Below, piece by piece: positions 53,474 through 61,599 of a DNA stretch of 64,000 bases. The stretch is from Paracoccus aestuariivivens (GTDB lineage: Bacteria > Pseudomonadota > Alphaproteobacteria > Rhodobacterales > Rhodobacteraceae), in the NCBI RefSeq assembly GCF_009711225.1, contig NZ_WMIE01000009.1, positions 1 to 64,000 of the forward strand, in the 5' to 3' direction. Under the pieces are notes generated by a model that made no database searches, was not told the DNA's origin, and worked only from the letters and a program-made list of their open reading frames with translations. The position numbers were made by a program, and so were the translations under genes. Numbering within the stretch: the first letter of the stretch is position 1; each line of letters opens with the position of its first letter.

Positions 53474-54246
53474 TGTCGCCCTATGAACCACGTCCGGCGT
53501 CAATGCTGGATTGGCTGCGGACGGGGATCTACTACATCTACGCGGTGATCGTGACGGCGCTGATCGGTCTGATCGGTCTGCCGGGTACGCTGATCAATCC
53601 CGCCCATGCCCATTGGGTCGGAGAGCGCTGGCTGTCGCTGATGCTGGGCGGCGCGCGCATCATTTCGGGCGTCAAGGTCGAGTATCGTGGCACTCCGCCG
53701 GTCGAGGACATGCTGATCGCAGCCAAGCATCAAAGCTTTCTTGATATTCTGGCCATCGCCAAGGCCTGTCCGCGCCGCGCCTTCGTGATGAAGCGCGAGG
53801 TGATGAATGTTCCGGTGATGGGCTGGTTTGCCCGCAAGGTCGGTTGCATCCCGATCGACCGCTCGCGTGGCAAAGATGCGATGCGCCAGATCATTGCCGA
53901 GGTGAAAACGGCGCATGAAAGCCCGCGCGGGCTTGGCCATCTGATCTTCTACCCCGAAGGAACGCGGACGAAGCCCGGGACGACCGTGCCCTATAAACAG
54001 GGCGTCGCGGTGATCCAGCGCGAAACGGGTCTGCCGATCATGCCGGTCGCGGTCAATTGCGGCATGTTCTGGCCGAAGCGCGGATTCCCGATCCGTCGAG
54101 GGACGGCGATTGTCGAGTTCCTACCCGCGATTTCGGCACCGCAAAGAAGCGAGCGGGTGCTGCCATTGCTGGCCGAGCGCATCGAAGGAACCAGCATGCG
54201 CCTTTTCAACGAAGCCGGCGGTCAGTCCGCTCTTGCCGAAAACTGA
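53473..54246 (+). CDS. plsC: 1-acyl-sn-glycerol-3-phosphate acyltransferase
   Basis: A 257-residue membrane acyltransferase that makes phosphatidic acid. The catalytic HX4D box is HQSFLD near 87-92, and the substrate motif is FYPEGTRTKPG near 161-171; a PVAVNCGMFWPKR block follows. An N-terminal hydrophobic segment (IYYIYAVIVTALIGLIGLPG) anchors it. The ATG overlaps the ftsX TGA by one base, with GGAGG upstream. An extension upstream of 53473 is not needed. Confidence 0.93.
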   Translation: MSPYEPRPASMLDWLRTGIYYIYAVIVTALIGLIGLPGTLINPAHAHWVGERWLSLMLGGARIISGVKVEYRGTPPVEDMLIAAKHQSFLDILAIAKACPRRAFVMKREVMNVPVMGWFARKVGCIPIDRSRGKDAMRQIIAEVKTAHESPRGLGHLIFYPEGTRTKPGTTVPYKQGVAVIQRETGLPIMPVAVNCGMFWPKRGFPIRRGTAIVEFLPAISAPQRSERVLPLLAERIEGTSMRLFNEAGGQSALAEN

Positions 54247-54405
54247 TCCGGCTGGGCATTGTCCCGGACCGAGTCGTTTACTATCTCGGTCAAACCCGGT
54301 CGCATCCGTGACCGGAATCTGCATTCAGGCCGGATCGTCGCCGCGCCGCCCGCTTTCCGGGCTGGTGCCCCGTCCTTCGGCCTTGTTACGTTTCAGGAGG
54401 GCGGA

Positions 54406-55347
54406 ATGAGCGCCATTATCGAGATCGACCATCTCTCCAAGCGCTATGGCAGCGGGACGGCGGCCCTGAACGGAGTTTCGCTGAAAATCAACGAAGGCGA
54501 GATCCTCGCCTTGCTAGGGCCGAACGGCGCCGGAAAGACGACGATGATATCGATCATCTGTGGGCTCGTGACCCCTACTGGCGGCACGGTTCGGGTCGGT
54601 GGCCATGATATCCGCACCGATTGGCGCGCTGCGCGCAAGCTGATCGGGCTGGTGCCGCAGGAAATCGCTCTGGAGCCGTTCGAAAAGGTCATCGACTGTG
54701 TGCGTTTTACCCGTGGCCTTTATGGTGCGGGGCCGGACGAGGCCTATATCGAGAAACTGCTGCGTAGCCTCGCGCTTTGGGACAAGCGGGATGCCCGCAC
54801 GCGCGAACTTTCGGGCGGCATGAAACGACGCGTTCTGATCGCCAAGGCATTGTCGCATCGCCCCAAGGTGCTGTTCCTTGACGAGCCGACCGCGGGCGTC
54901 GACGTGGCCCTGCGTCGCGAGATGTGGTCCGTTGTCCGCGATCTGAGCGCCGATGGCGTCACGATCATCCTGACCACGCATTACCTTGAAGAAGCCGAGG
55001 ACATGGCCGACCGGATCGGCGTCATCAACCGTGGCGAGTTGCTTCTGGTCAAACCCAAGGCCGAGTTGATGGGCGAGTTCGGCAAGAAACACCTGACCAT
55101 CGACTTGTACGAGCCACTGTCGGAATTGCCGCATTCCTTGGCCGAGCGTGGTCTTACATTGTCGAAAGACGGCCTGACGCTTGGCTACGATTACGATACC
55201 CGCGCCGACCGTACCGGAATTGCGCGGCTTTTGGGTGATCTGACCCAACACGGCATTGCGGTGCGCGATGTCGCGACCAAGCAAAGCAATCTGGAAGAAA
55301 TTTTCATGTCCCTCGTTGCGGACAAACCCGAGGAGGCCACCGCATGA
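54406..55347 (+). CDS. ABC transporter ATP-binding protein (ABC-2 system)
   Basis: A 313-residue ATPase. It has Walker [15 protein letters not shown] near 40-53, signature [16 protein letters not shown] near 137-152, Walker [13 protein letters not shown] near 158-169 and H-loop [16 protein letters not shown]. The C-terminal 70-residue extension ([12 protein letters not shown] ...) is typical of DrrA/YadG-type exporters. AGGAGGG lies 4 bases before the ATG at 54406. The stop overlaps the permease start by 4 bases (ATGA). Together they form a two-gene exporter of unknown substrate. Confidence 0.93.
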   Translation: MSAIIEIDHLSKRYGSGTAALNGVSLKINEGEILALLGPNGAGKTTMISIICGLVTPTGGTVRVGGHDIRTDWRAARKLIGLVPQEIALEPFEKVIDCVRFTRGLYGAGPDEAYIEKLLRSLALWDKRDARTRELSGGMKRRVLIAKALSHRPKVLFLDEPTAGVDVALRREMWSVVRDLSADGVTIILTTHYLEEAEDMADRIGVINRGELLLVKPKAELMGEFGKKHLTIDLYEPLSELPHSLAERGLTLSKDGLTLGYDYDTRADRTGIARLLGDLTQHGIAVRDVATKQSNLEEIFMSLVADKPEEATA

Positions 55348-56105
55348 ACTGGCATTCCGTCCGCGCGGTCTATCATCACGAGATGGCGCGCTTTTTCCGC
55401 ACCATCTGGCAGTCGCTCGCCTCGCCCGTTCTGTCCACTGTCCTGTATTTTGTCGTCTTCGGCGCGGCCATCGGCGGGCGCATCCAGTCGGTCGAGGGCG
55501 TTGCTTACGGCGCGTTCATCGTGCCGGGGCTGATGATGCTGACCGTGTTGCAGCAATCGGTTTCGAACGCCAGTTTCGGGATCTACTTCCCGAAATTCTC
55601 GGGGACGATCTACGAATACCTTGTCGCGCCGACCGGCTGGATCGAGGTGACTCTGGGCTTTGTCGGGGCGGCTGCCAGCAAGGCCGTTCTGATCGCCATG
55701 GTGATCCTGCTGACCAGCTTCTGGTTCAATGGCGTCCACATCGCGCATCCGGTCTGGATGATGGCCTTCCTGTTCCTGACCGCGATCGCGTTTTCGCTGC
55801 TGGGGTTCATCATCGGGCTTTGGGCGAAAAGCTTCGAGCAATTGCAGATCGTTCCGATGATGGTGATCACGCCCTTGGTCTTTCTTGGCGGGGCGTTCTA
55901 TTCGGCCTCCATGCTGCCCCCGTTCTGGGAAGGCGTTGCCAAGCTCAATCCGGTGCTTTACCTGATCTCGGGTTTCCGTTGGGCGTTTTTCGATCTGGCC
56001 GATGTTCCTGTCGGCATGTCCTTGGTCGCGGTCGCGTTGATGATCGTGGTCTGCATGGCCGCGATCCGCTGGATCTTCCTGACCGGCTGGCGGCTGCGCG
56101 AATAA
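55344..56105 (+). CDS. ABC-2 type transporter permease
   Basis: A 253-residue membrane protein with six hydrophobic segments. It starts [22 protein letters not shown] and contains [34 protein letters not shown] and [12 protein letters not shown], the ABC-2 signatures (YadH-like). The ATG overlaps the ATPase stop (ATGA). A second ABC-2 permease at 26456-27277 lacks its own ATPase and could borrow this one, but nothing in sequence shows that. Confidence 0.92.
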   Translation: MNWHSVRAVYHHEMARFFRTIWQSLASPVLSTVLYFVVFGAAIGGRIQSVEGVAYGAFIVPGLMMLTVLQQSVSNASFGIYFPKFSGTIYEYLVAPTGWIEVTLGFVGAAASKAVLIAMVILLTSFWFNGVHIAHPVWMMAFLFLTAIAFSLLGFIIGLWAKSFEQLQIVPMMVITPLVFLGGAFYSASMLPPFWEGVAKLNPVLYLISGFRWAFFDLADVPVGMSLVAVALMIVVCMAAIRWIFLTGWRLRE

Positions 56106-56114
56106 GGACCGGAT

Positions 56115-56267
56115 TCAGGCCGCATCGCGCGGCGTCGCGGCCTGAGTTTTCGTGTTGGCGTCGTTTTGGGGTTGCGATCCGTTCTTGATGCGGAACATGG
56201 CCGCGATGCGACGCTGATCTTGTTGCTTGCGGGCGCTTCCCCGACGATTGTTGCGTTTTCCTGGCAT
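56115..56267 (-). CDS. Small basic hypothetical protein
   Basis: A 50-residue open frame: MPGKRNNRRGSARKQQDQRR, then a hydrophobic turn (IAAMFRIKNG) and a Thr/Ala-rich end. It is strongly basic at the N-terminus. A CAGG and an AAGGA lie 5 and 13 bases before the ATG. It sits alone between the ABC permease and cspA. It has no recognised family; the coding call rests on a ribosome site and on the arginine-rich composition, so it is tentative. Confidence 0.4.
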   Translation of the reverse strand: MPGKRNNRRGSARKQQDQRRIAAMFRIKNGSQPQNDANTKTQAATPRDAA

Positions 56268-56507
56268 GTCTGCCTGATCCTTTCGGTTGTTGACGATGTA
56301 ATTTGCGAAGACGCGATTATCCCCGCATCCTTGCGGAGCGGGTCAGGTAACCGTGACTGGCTGGGGAGGCGGGCGATCTGCGCCAGAAGGCGCGGCTCAG
56401 CCCAGTTTCTCTGCTACCGTGCGTTCAAGAATGGCGCGAGGTCAGAGGCTGGAAGGTCCGGCCGACGACGGCCAGGACCAATGGCTTAACGGATAATCCG
56501 CAGCGAA
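56268..56507. other. Intergenic region with cspA transcript-end hairpin
   Basis: The 240 bases hold no further gene that I can support. A strong hairpin, GGTCCGGCCG (56455-56464), loop ACGA and CGGCCAGGACC (56469-56479, one bulged base), lies 29 bases past the cspA stop and probably ends or protects that transcript, although no T-run follows. The rest shows no clear motif. Confidence 0.5.
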
Positions 56508-56714
56508 TCAGGCCAGCGCCAGATCGCGAGCCGATTGACGACCGTCACGGCCTGCTTCGACTTCGAAGGTCACAGCCTGACCGTCTTCGAGGTGACGGAT
56601 GTTTGCACGCTCGAGAGCCGAGATGTGAACGAACACATCTTTGCCGCCGGTTTCAGGTGCGATGAAGCCGAAGCCTTTGGTTGCGTTGAACCATTTCACG
56701 GTGCCCTTGGCCAT
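56508..56714 (-). CDS. cspA: Cold-shock protein (CspA family)
   Basis: A 68-residue RNA/DNA chaperone of the CSD fold. The RNP1-type [20 protein letters not shown] is present near 13-32, and [15 protein letters not shown] starts the chain. AAGGAG lies 8 bases before the ATG. It is preceded by a long 5' region (56715-56883) typical of csp mRNAs. Which cold-shock paralogue it is, and whether it responds to cold, cannot be read here. Confidence 0.95.
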   Translation of the reverse strand: MAKGTVKWFNATKGFGFIAPETGGKDVFVHISALERANIRHLEDGQAVTFEVEAGRDGRQSARDLALA

Positions 56715-56883
56715 CGTGAGATCTCCTTAGAAAATTGCCGCCCACAACATGTGGCGACCCGGCTCAGTCAGATCAAAACACAGGCTGAAGCCGCAGGGGA
56801 GACAGGGTGCAAAGGAAATAACGTAGCCGGTCCAAAATGGGCGCATCAGGCTGGGATTACAAGTCCTAGCTTGGGCGAAGCAC

Positions 56884-56906
56884 AAAAAGCCGCAGCCTCA
56901 GCGGCT
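56884..56906 (-). terminator. Terminator overlapping the stop codon of the ClpP-fold gene
   Basis: On the minus strand AGCCGC (56906-56901), loop TGAGGCT and GCGGCT (56893-56888), then TTTTT. The loop contains the TGA stop codon (56900-56898) of the ClpP-fold gene, so the hairpin overlaps the last codons. Confidence 0.65.
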
Positions 56907-57344
56907 GCAAAGCCTGGTCTGCGGGTCCAGTCTGACATATTGCTTCGCGCTAATCTTATGCATTTTCAACGAGTGTTTCCACTCGGAGTTCCACTTTTGC
57001 AAAATGCCGTTACGGTAATAGCGCGCCATCAACTGATCGACCAGCGGCGGAATAATATGGGTGTTCGGGATGCGCGGAGCGTGAAAACCGACCGTCGCCC
57101 CGGGCCCGAGGCAGGCGTTCCTCATCGTGATATACATCGTGCAGGCCGAACGGCAGTAGCCGCGGATCTCGACGGGGCGACCGCTCGCCTCGAGTTCCTG
57201 ACGGCGCTGCATCGTCCTGACGACATTGCCGCCACGATCATTGGCGATGACGATGGGCTTGCCGGTCGCGCGGGCCTGCGCCTGAGGCGCCGCGAGAGCC
57301 ACGAGCGTCACCAACACGGCCAACAAGGCAAAAATCCGTTTCAT
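56898..57344 (-). CDS. Periplasmic ClpP/crotonase-fold protein (COG3904-like)
   Basis: A 148-residue secreted protein with a signal peptide (MKRIFALLAVLVTLVALAAPQAQA). The mature part resembles COG3904 predicted periplasmic proteins: GGNVVRTMQRRQEL, a serine in CRSACTMY near 66-73 and a histidine in VGFHAPRIP near 86-94, recalling the Ser/His pair of ClpP-type proteases. Start 57344 was chosen for its signal peptide; ATG 57356 is 4 codons upstream. Whether it is catalytic is unknown; it is small for a protease. It is followed by a hairpin overlapping its stop. Confidence 0.65.
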   Translation of the reverse strand: MKRIFALLAVLVTLVALAAPQAQARATGKPIVIANDRGGNVVRTMQRRQELEASGRPVEIRGYCRSACTMYITMRNACLGPGATVGFHAPRIPNTHIIPPLVDQLMARYYRNGILQKWNSEWKHSLKMHKISAKQYVRLDPQTRLCSR

Positions 57345-57478
57345 TCCGTCATCCATCCTGTCCAGTCATATCCTGCGATATGCCTATTGGAACGCATCAG
57401 GCAAAATGACGTTCCGGTGTACGTGCAATCCTCCGCTTATCGCTTAACAATGGCCGAATGGCACATTATATGCCCCGC

Positions 57479-58846
57479 ATGAGCCAGAACCCGCCCCTGT
57501 TGCGCCCCGATCTAGCCCCGAACCCCATTTTCGACACCACGCGTCGGGAGGGGCAGCCGACGATTGGCATGGTCAGCCTTGGCTGTCCCAAGGCGCTGGT
57601 GGACAGCGAACGCATCCTGACGCGCCTGCGCGCCGAGGGCTACGCGATCAGCCCCGAATACAAAGGCGCAGGCGCGGTCATCGTGAACACATGCGGCTTC
57701 CTCGACAGCGCCAAGGCGGAAAGCTTGGCGGCCATCGGCGAGGCGCTGGCGGAAAACGGCAAGGTCATCGTCACCGGCTGTCTGGGCGCGGAACCCGAAT
57801 ACATCACCGGCGCGCACCCGTCGGTTCTGGCCGTAACCGGCCCGCAGCAATATGAGCAGGTGCTGGATGCCGTCCACGGCGCGGTCCCGCCCTCGCCCGA
57901 TCCGTTCATCGACCTGCTGCCGGCCAGCGGAGTCAGCCTGACCCCGCGCCATTACAGCTATCTGAAGATTTCCGAGGGCTGCAACCACGCCTGCAAGTTC
58001 TGTATCATTCCCGATATGCGCGGGAAGCTGGTCAGCCGCCCTGCCCATGCCGTCATGCGCGAGGCCGAAAAGCTGGTCGAAGCAGGCGTGCGCGAGTTGC
58101 TGGTCATTTCGCAAGATACCTCGGCTTACGGCCTTGATCGCAAATACGCGACCGAGCGTGGTCACCGCGCCCATATCACCGATCTTGCGCGTGATCTGGG
58201 CAGCTTGGGGGCATGGGTCCGGCTGCATTACGTCTATCCCTATCCGCATGTCCGCGACCTGATTCCGCTGATGGCCGAGGGGCTGGTGCTGCCTTATCTG
58301 GACATCCCGTTCCAGCACGCGCATCCCGATGTCCTTAGACGCATGGCCCGTCCGGCAGCGGCTGCGAAGACCTTGGACGAGATCAACGCATGGCGCTCGG
58401 CCTGTCCGGACATCACACTGCGCTCGACTTTCATCGTCGGCTATCCCGGGGAAACAGAAGAAGAATTCCAGACGTTGCTGGATTGGCTCGACGAGGCGCA
58501 GCTGGATCGCGTCGGCTGCTTCCAATACGAGAACGTCAAAGGCGCACGGGCGAACATGCTGCCCGATCACGTGCCGGATGAGGTCAAGCAGGACCGCTGG
58601 AACCGCTTCATGGAGAAGTCGCAGGCGATCTCCGAGGCGAAGCTGGCCGCCAAGGTCGGAAGCCGCATCGACGTGATCGTCGATAGTGTGGACGAGCAGG
58701 GTGCGACCTGCCGGACCAAGGCCGATGCGCCCGAAATCGACGGCAACCTGTTCATCGACGAGGGCTTCGAAACGCTGAGCCCCGGCGATATCGTCAGCGT
58801 GACGGTCGATGAGGCAGGTGAATACGATCTGTGGGGCACGCCCTGA
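57479..58846 (+). CDS. rimO: Ribosomal protein uS12 methylthiotransferase RimO
   Basis: A 455-residue radical-SAM enzyme that methylthiolates Asp88 of S12. The N-terminal UPF0004 domain has [15 protein letters not shown] and [10 protein letters not shown] (Cys for the auxiliary cluster) and TGCLGAEP; the radical-SAM motif is CNHACKFC (Cx3Cx2C) near 163-170. A C-terminal TRAM domain ([13 protein letters not shown] ...) ends the chain. ATG 57479 matches other Paracoccus-type proteins; upstream ATGs at 57458 and 57470 lack conserved sequence. No strong ribosome site is seen. Confidence 0.94.
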   Translation: MSQNPPLLRPDLAPNPIFDTTRREGQPTIGMVSLGCPKALVDSERILTRLRAEGYAISPEYKGAGAVIVNTCGFLDSAKAESLAAIGEALAENGKVIVTGCLGAEPEYITGAHPSVLAVTGPQQYEQVLDAVHGAVPPSPDPFIDLLPASGVSLTPRHYSYLKISEGCNHACKFCIIPDMRGKLVSRPAHAVMREAEKLVEAGVRELLVISQDTSAYGLDRKYATERGHRAHITDLARDLGSLGAWVRLHYVYPYPHVRDLIPLMAEGLVLPYLDIPFQHAHPDVLRRMARPAAAAKTLDEINAWRSACPDITLRSTFIVGYPGETEEEFQTLLDWLDEAQLDRVGCFQYENVKGARANMLPDHVPDEVKQDRWNRFMEKSQAISEAKLAAKVGSRIDVIVDSVDEQGATCRTKADAPEIDGNLFIDEGFETLSPGDIVSVTVDEAGEYDLWGTP

Positions 58847-58925
58847 TCAATCGGACCGGATAGGTCTTTTCCCCATGATGTGCCTGTCCTAACACTATGC
58901 CCGAACGCAGGAAAAAGGCAGGCGC

Positions 58926-59783
58926 ATGAACTGGGACCCGAACGGCAAACCTCGCAAACCCGATTTTCTGGGCATCGGCGCCCAGAAAGCGGGAACCACT
59001 TGGCTGTCGCAGATGCTGTCCCAGCATCCCGAAATCTGGACGCCGCCCTTCAAGGAAGTGCAGTTTTTCAACTACCGCTTCGTCGAGGAGCATCGCAAAT
59101 GGCTGCCCTGGCACTATAAACGCGCCAAGATCAGCATCCAGAAGCGCTGGGACGAAAAGGGCGAGGACGTCCCTGAACATATCCAGAAATACCTGCACCG
59201 CGTCACCCGCGAACCGATGTTCACCAATCACTGGTACAAGACCGTGTTCGCGCCCGCGCCGGAAAACACCCGCACGCTGGACGTGACGCCAGAATATTCG
59301 ACGCTGCCCGAGGAAGGGGTCGAGTTCATCTCGAACTTTCTGCCGAACGCGAAATTCATCTACATCATCCGGCATCCGGTCGACCGCGCCATTTCGCAGC
59401 TGAAAATGAACCTGACGCGGGCGCGGCGCAAACCGGATTCGGTCGAGGCCTGGCTGACCGAGGTCGAAGATCCGGTGCTGATCGACCGTGGTGATTACAA
59501 GACCTATGTGCCGCGCTGGAACAGCCGCTTCGCCGCGGACCGGATGCTGTACCTGCCCTTTGGCATGATCGCGCGCGATCCGCTTGGCCTGCTGCGTCGG
59601 GTCGAGACTTTCCTTGACCTGAAGCCGTTCGATTATCGCGATGTGGGCAAGAAGGTGTTCGCCTCGGACAATTCGCTTTCCGTGCCCGACAAGGCCCGCG
59701 CCAAGCTGCGTGAAAAGCTTGAGCCGCAGTTTTCCTATCTGGACGAGACCTTCGGCAAGGAATTCACCTCGCAGTTTCGCTGA
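58926..59783 (+). CDS. Sulfotransferase family protein
   Basis: A 285-residue cytosolic sulfotransferase. The 5'-phosphosulfate-binding loop is GIGAQKAGTTWLSQML near 16-31, and the 3'-phosphate motif is FIYIIRHPVDRAISQ near 141-155, both for PAPS. This places it in the sulfotransferase superfamily with heparan-sulfate/aryl-type members. The acceptor is unknown; it might sulfate a surface glycan or lipid. It lies alone between rimO and ettA. A GCAGG lies close to the ATG. Confidence 0.87.
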   Translation: MNWDPNGKPRKPDFLGIGAQKAGTTWLSQMLSQHPEIWTPPFKEVQFFNYRFVEEHRKWLPWHYKRAKISIQKRWDEKGEDVPEHIQKYLHRVTREPMFTNHWYKTVFAPAPENTRTLDVTPEYSTLPEEGVEFISNFLPNAKFIYIIRHPVDRAISQLKMNLTRARRKPDSVEAWLTEVEDPVLIDRGDYKTYVPRWNSRFAADRMLYLPFGMIARDPLGLLRRVETFLDLKPFDYRDVGKKVFASDNSLSVPDKARAKLREKLEPQFSYLDETFGKEFTSQFR

Positions 59784-59868
59784 GCTTCTGCGCCGAGCCT
59801 TTCCCTTTGTTCGTCGCTGCACTAAATAGCGGCCAAACCCATACAGATTTCATGAACGAGGAACGATC

Positions 59869-61524
59869 ATGGCCTCCTACCAGTATGTCTATCACATGGA
59901 CGGAGTGTCCAAGACCTATCCCGGCGGGAAGAAGGTGTTCGAGAACATCCACCTGAACTTCCTGCCCGGCGTCAAGATCGGCGTCGTTGGCGTCAACGGC
60001 GCCGGTAAGTCCACCCTGCTCAAGGTGATGGCAGGTATGGACAAGGACTTCCAAGGCGAGGCTTGGGCCGCCAAGGGTGCCAAAGTCGGCTACCTGTCGC
60101 AGGAACCCTACCTTGACCCCGCGCTGAACGTGCGCGCCAACGTCATGGAAGGCGTCGCTGCCAAGCAAGCCAAGCTCGACCGTTACAACGAACTGGCGAT
60201 GAACTATTCGGACGAGACCGCCGACGAGATGGCGCGTCTGCAGGACGAGATCGACGCCGAGAACTTGTGGGATCTGGACAATCAGGTCGATATCGCGATG
60301 GAAGCCCTGCGCTGCCCTCCCGATGATGCCGATGTCGAGACCCTCTCGGGCGGTGAGCGCCGCCGTGTCGCTTTGTGCAAGCTGCTCCTTGAAGCGCCGG
60401 ACATGCTGCTGCTGGACGAACCGACCAACCACCTGGACGCGGAAACGATCGCCTGGCTGCAAAAGCACCTGATCGAATATAAGGGCACGATCCTGACCGT
60501 GACCCACGACCGCTACTTCCTCGACGATATCACGACGTGGATTCTGGAACTGGAGCGTGGCCGCGGCATCCCGCATGAGGGCAACTATTCCAGCTGGCTG
60601 GACGCGAAAGCCAAGCGCATTGCCCAAGAGGCGCGCGAGGACAAGTCCAAGCAGAAGGCCATGGAGAAAGAGCTTGAGTGGATCCGCGCCGGCGCGAAGG
60701 CCCGTCAGGCGAAATCCAAGGCCCGTATCGCCGCCTACAACAAGATGGCTGACGAATCCGTCAAGGAACTGGTCGGCACCGCCCAGATCGTCATCCCGCA
60801 CGGCCCGCGCCTTGGCAACAAGGTCATCGAGGTCGAGGGCCTGAAAAAGCACATGGGCGACAAGCAACTGATCGAGAATCTCTCGTTCAGCCTGCCGCCG
60901 GGCGGCATCATCGGTGTGATCGGTCCGAACGGCGCGGGCAAATCGACGCTGTTCAAGATGCTGGTCGGGCAAGAGCAGCCCGATGAAGGCACAGTCACCA
61001 TCGGCGATACCGTCAAGCTGTCCTTCGTCGACCAATCGCGTGACAGCCTCGATCCGAACAAGACCGTCTGGGAAGAGATCTCGGGCGGTGCCGAGATGAT
61101 CGAACTGGGCGATGCGCAGGTTAGCAGTCGCAACTATGTCGGCTCGTTCAACTTCAAGGGCGGCGACCAGCAGAAGAAAGTCGGCCTGCTCTCGGGCGGT
61201 GAACGCAATCGCGTGCACATGGCGAAACTGCTGAAATCCGGCGGCAACGTGCTGTTGCTCGACGAACCGACCAACGATCTCGACGTCGAAACCCTGCAGG
61301 CGCTGGAAGCGGCGATCGAGAACTTTGCCGGCTGCGCGATCATCATCTCGCACGACCGCTTCTTCCTCGACCGTCTGTGCACGCACATCCTCGCCTTTGA
61401 GGGCGATGCCCATGTCGAATATTTCGAGGGCAACTTCGAGGACTTCGAGAAAGACAAGATCCGCCGCCTCGGCCCTGATTCGGTCGAACCCAAGCGTGTG
61501 AAGCACAAGAAATTCACCCGCTAA
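59869..61524 (+). CDS. ettA: Energy-dependent translational throttle protein EttA
   Basis: A 551-residue ABC-F ATPase that binds the ribosomal E site and gates the first peptide bond by the ADP:ATP ratio. Two ABC domains are visible: GVNGAGKSTLL with LSGGERRRVALC and LLLDEPTNHLD; and GPNGAGKSTLF with LSGGERNRVHMA and LLLDEPTNDLD. The inter-domain linker (about 245-300, EAREDKSKQKAMEKELEWI) matches the ribosome-contacting arm. GAACG precedes the ATG. A hairpin terminator follows. Confidence 0.95.
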   Translation: MASYQYVYHMDGVSKTYPGGKKVFENIHLNFLPGVKIGVVGVNGAGKSTLLKVMAGMDKDFQGEAWAAKGAKVGYLSQEPYLDPALNVRANVMEGVAAKQAKLDRYNELAMNYSDETADEMARLQDEIDAENLWDLDNQVDIAMEALRCPPDDADVETLSGGERRRVALCKLLLEAPDMLLLDEPTNHLDAETIAWLQKHLIEYKGTILTVTHDRYFLDDITTWILELERGRGIPHEGNYSSWLDAKAKRIAQEAREDKSKQKAMEKELEWIRAGAKARQAKSKARIAAYNKMADESVKELVGTAQIVIPHGPRLGNKVIEVEGLKKHMGDKQLIENLSFSLPPGGIIGVIGPNGAGKSTLFKMLVGQEQPDEGTVTIGDTVKLSFVDQSRDSLDPNKTVWEEISGGAEMIELGDAQVSSRNYVGSFNFKGGDQQKKVGLLSGGERNRVHMAKLLKSGGNVLLLDEPTNDLDVETLQALEAAIENFAGCAIIISHDRFFLDRLCTHILAFEGDAHVEYFEGNFEDFEKDKIRRLGPDSVEPKRVKHKKFTR

Positions 61525-61544
61525 TTCAGGCGACCAGAAATGCG

Positions 61545-61572
61545 ACGGGCCGGAGTATTCTCCGGCCCGTTT
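61545..61572 (+). terminator. Hairpin after ettA
   Basis: ACGGGCCGGAG (61545-61555), loop TATT, CTCCGGCCCGT (61560-61570), then TTC. An 11-bp stem in the gap between ettA and the convergent acyl-CoA synthetase. The T-run is short. Confidence 0.75.
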
Positions 61573-61599
61573 CAGTTCCTGCTTACCGGTTCGTGGTGA

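Noticed and set aside
57459..57474. A sigma54-like sequence (TGGCAC-N5-ATGC) just before rimO
   Set aside because: The spacing is right, but transcription would start inside or beyond the only sensible rimO start codon, so it is probably chance.
59764..61506. A 580-codon open frame on the minus strand opposite ettA
   Set aside because: It is a shadow of ettA codon bias with Leu/Val/Asp-rich sequence and no domains; EttA is unambiguous on the other strand.
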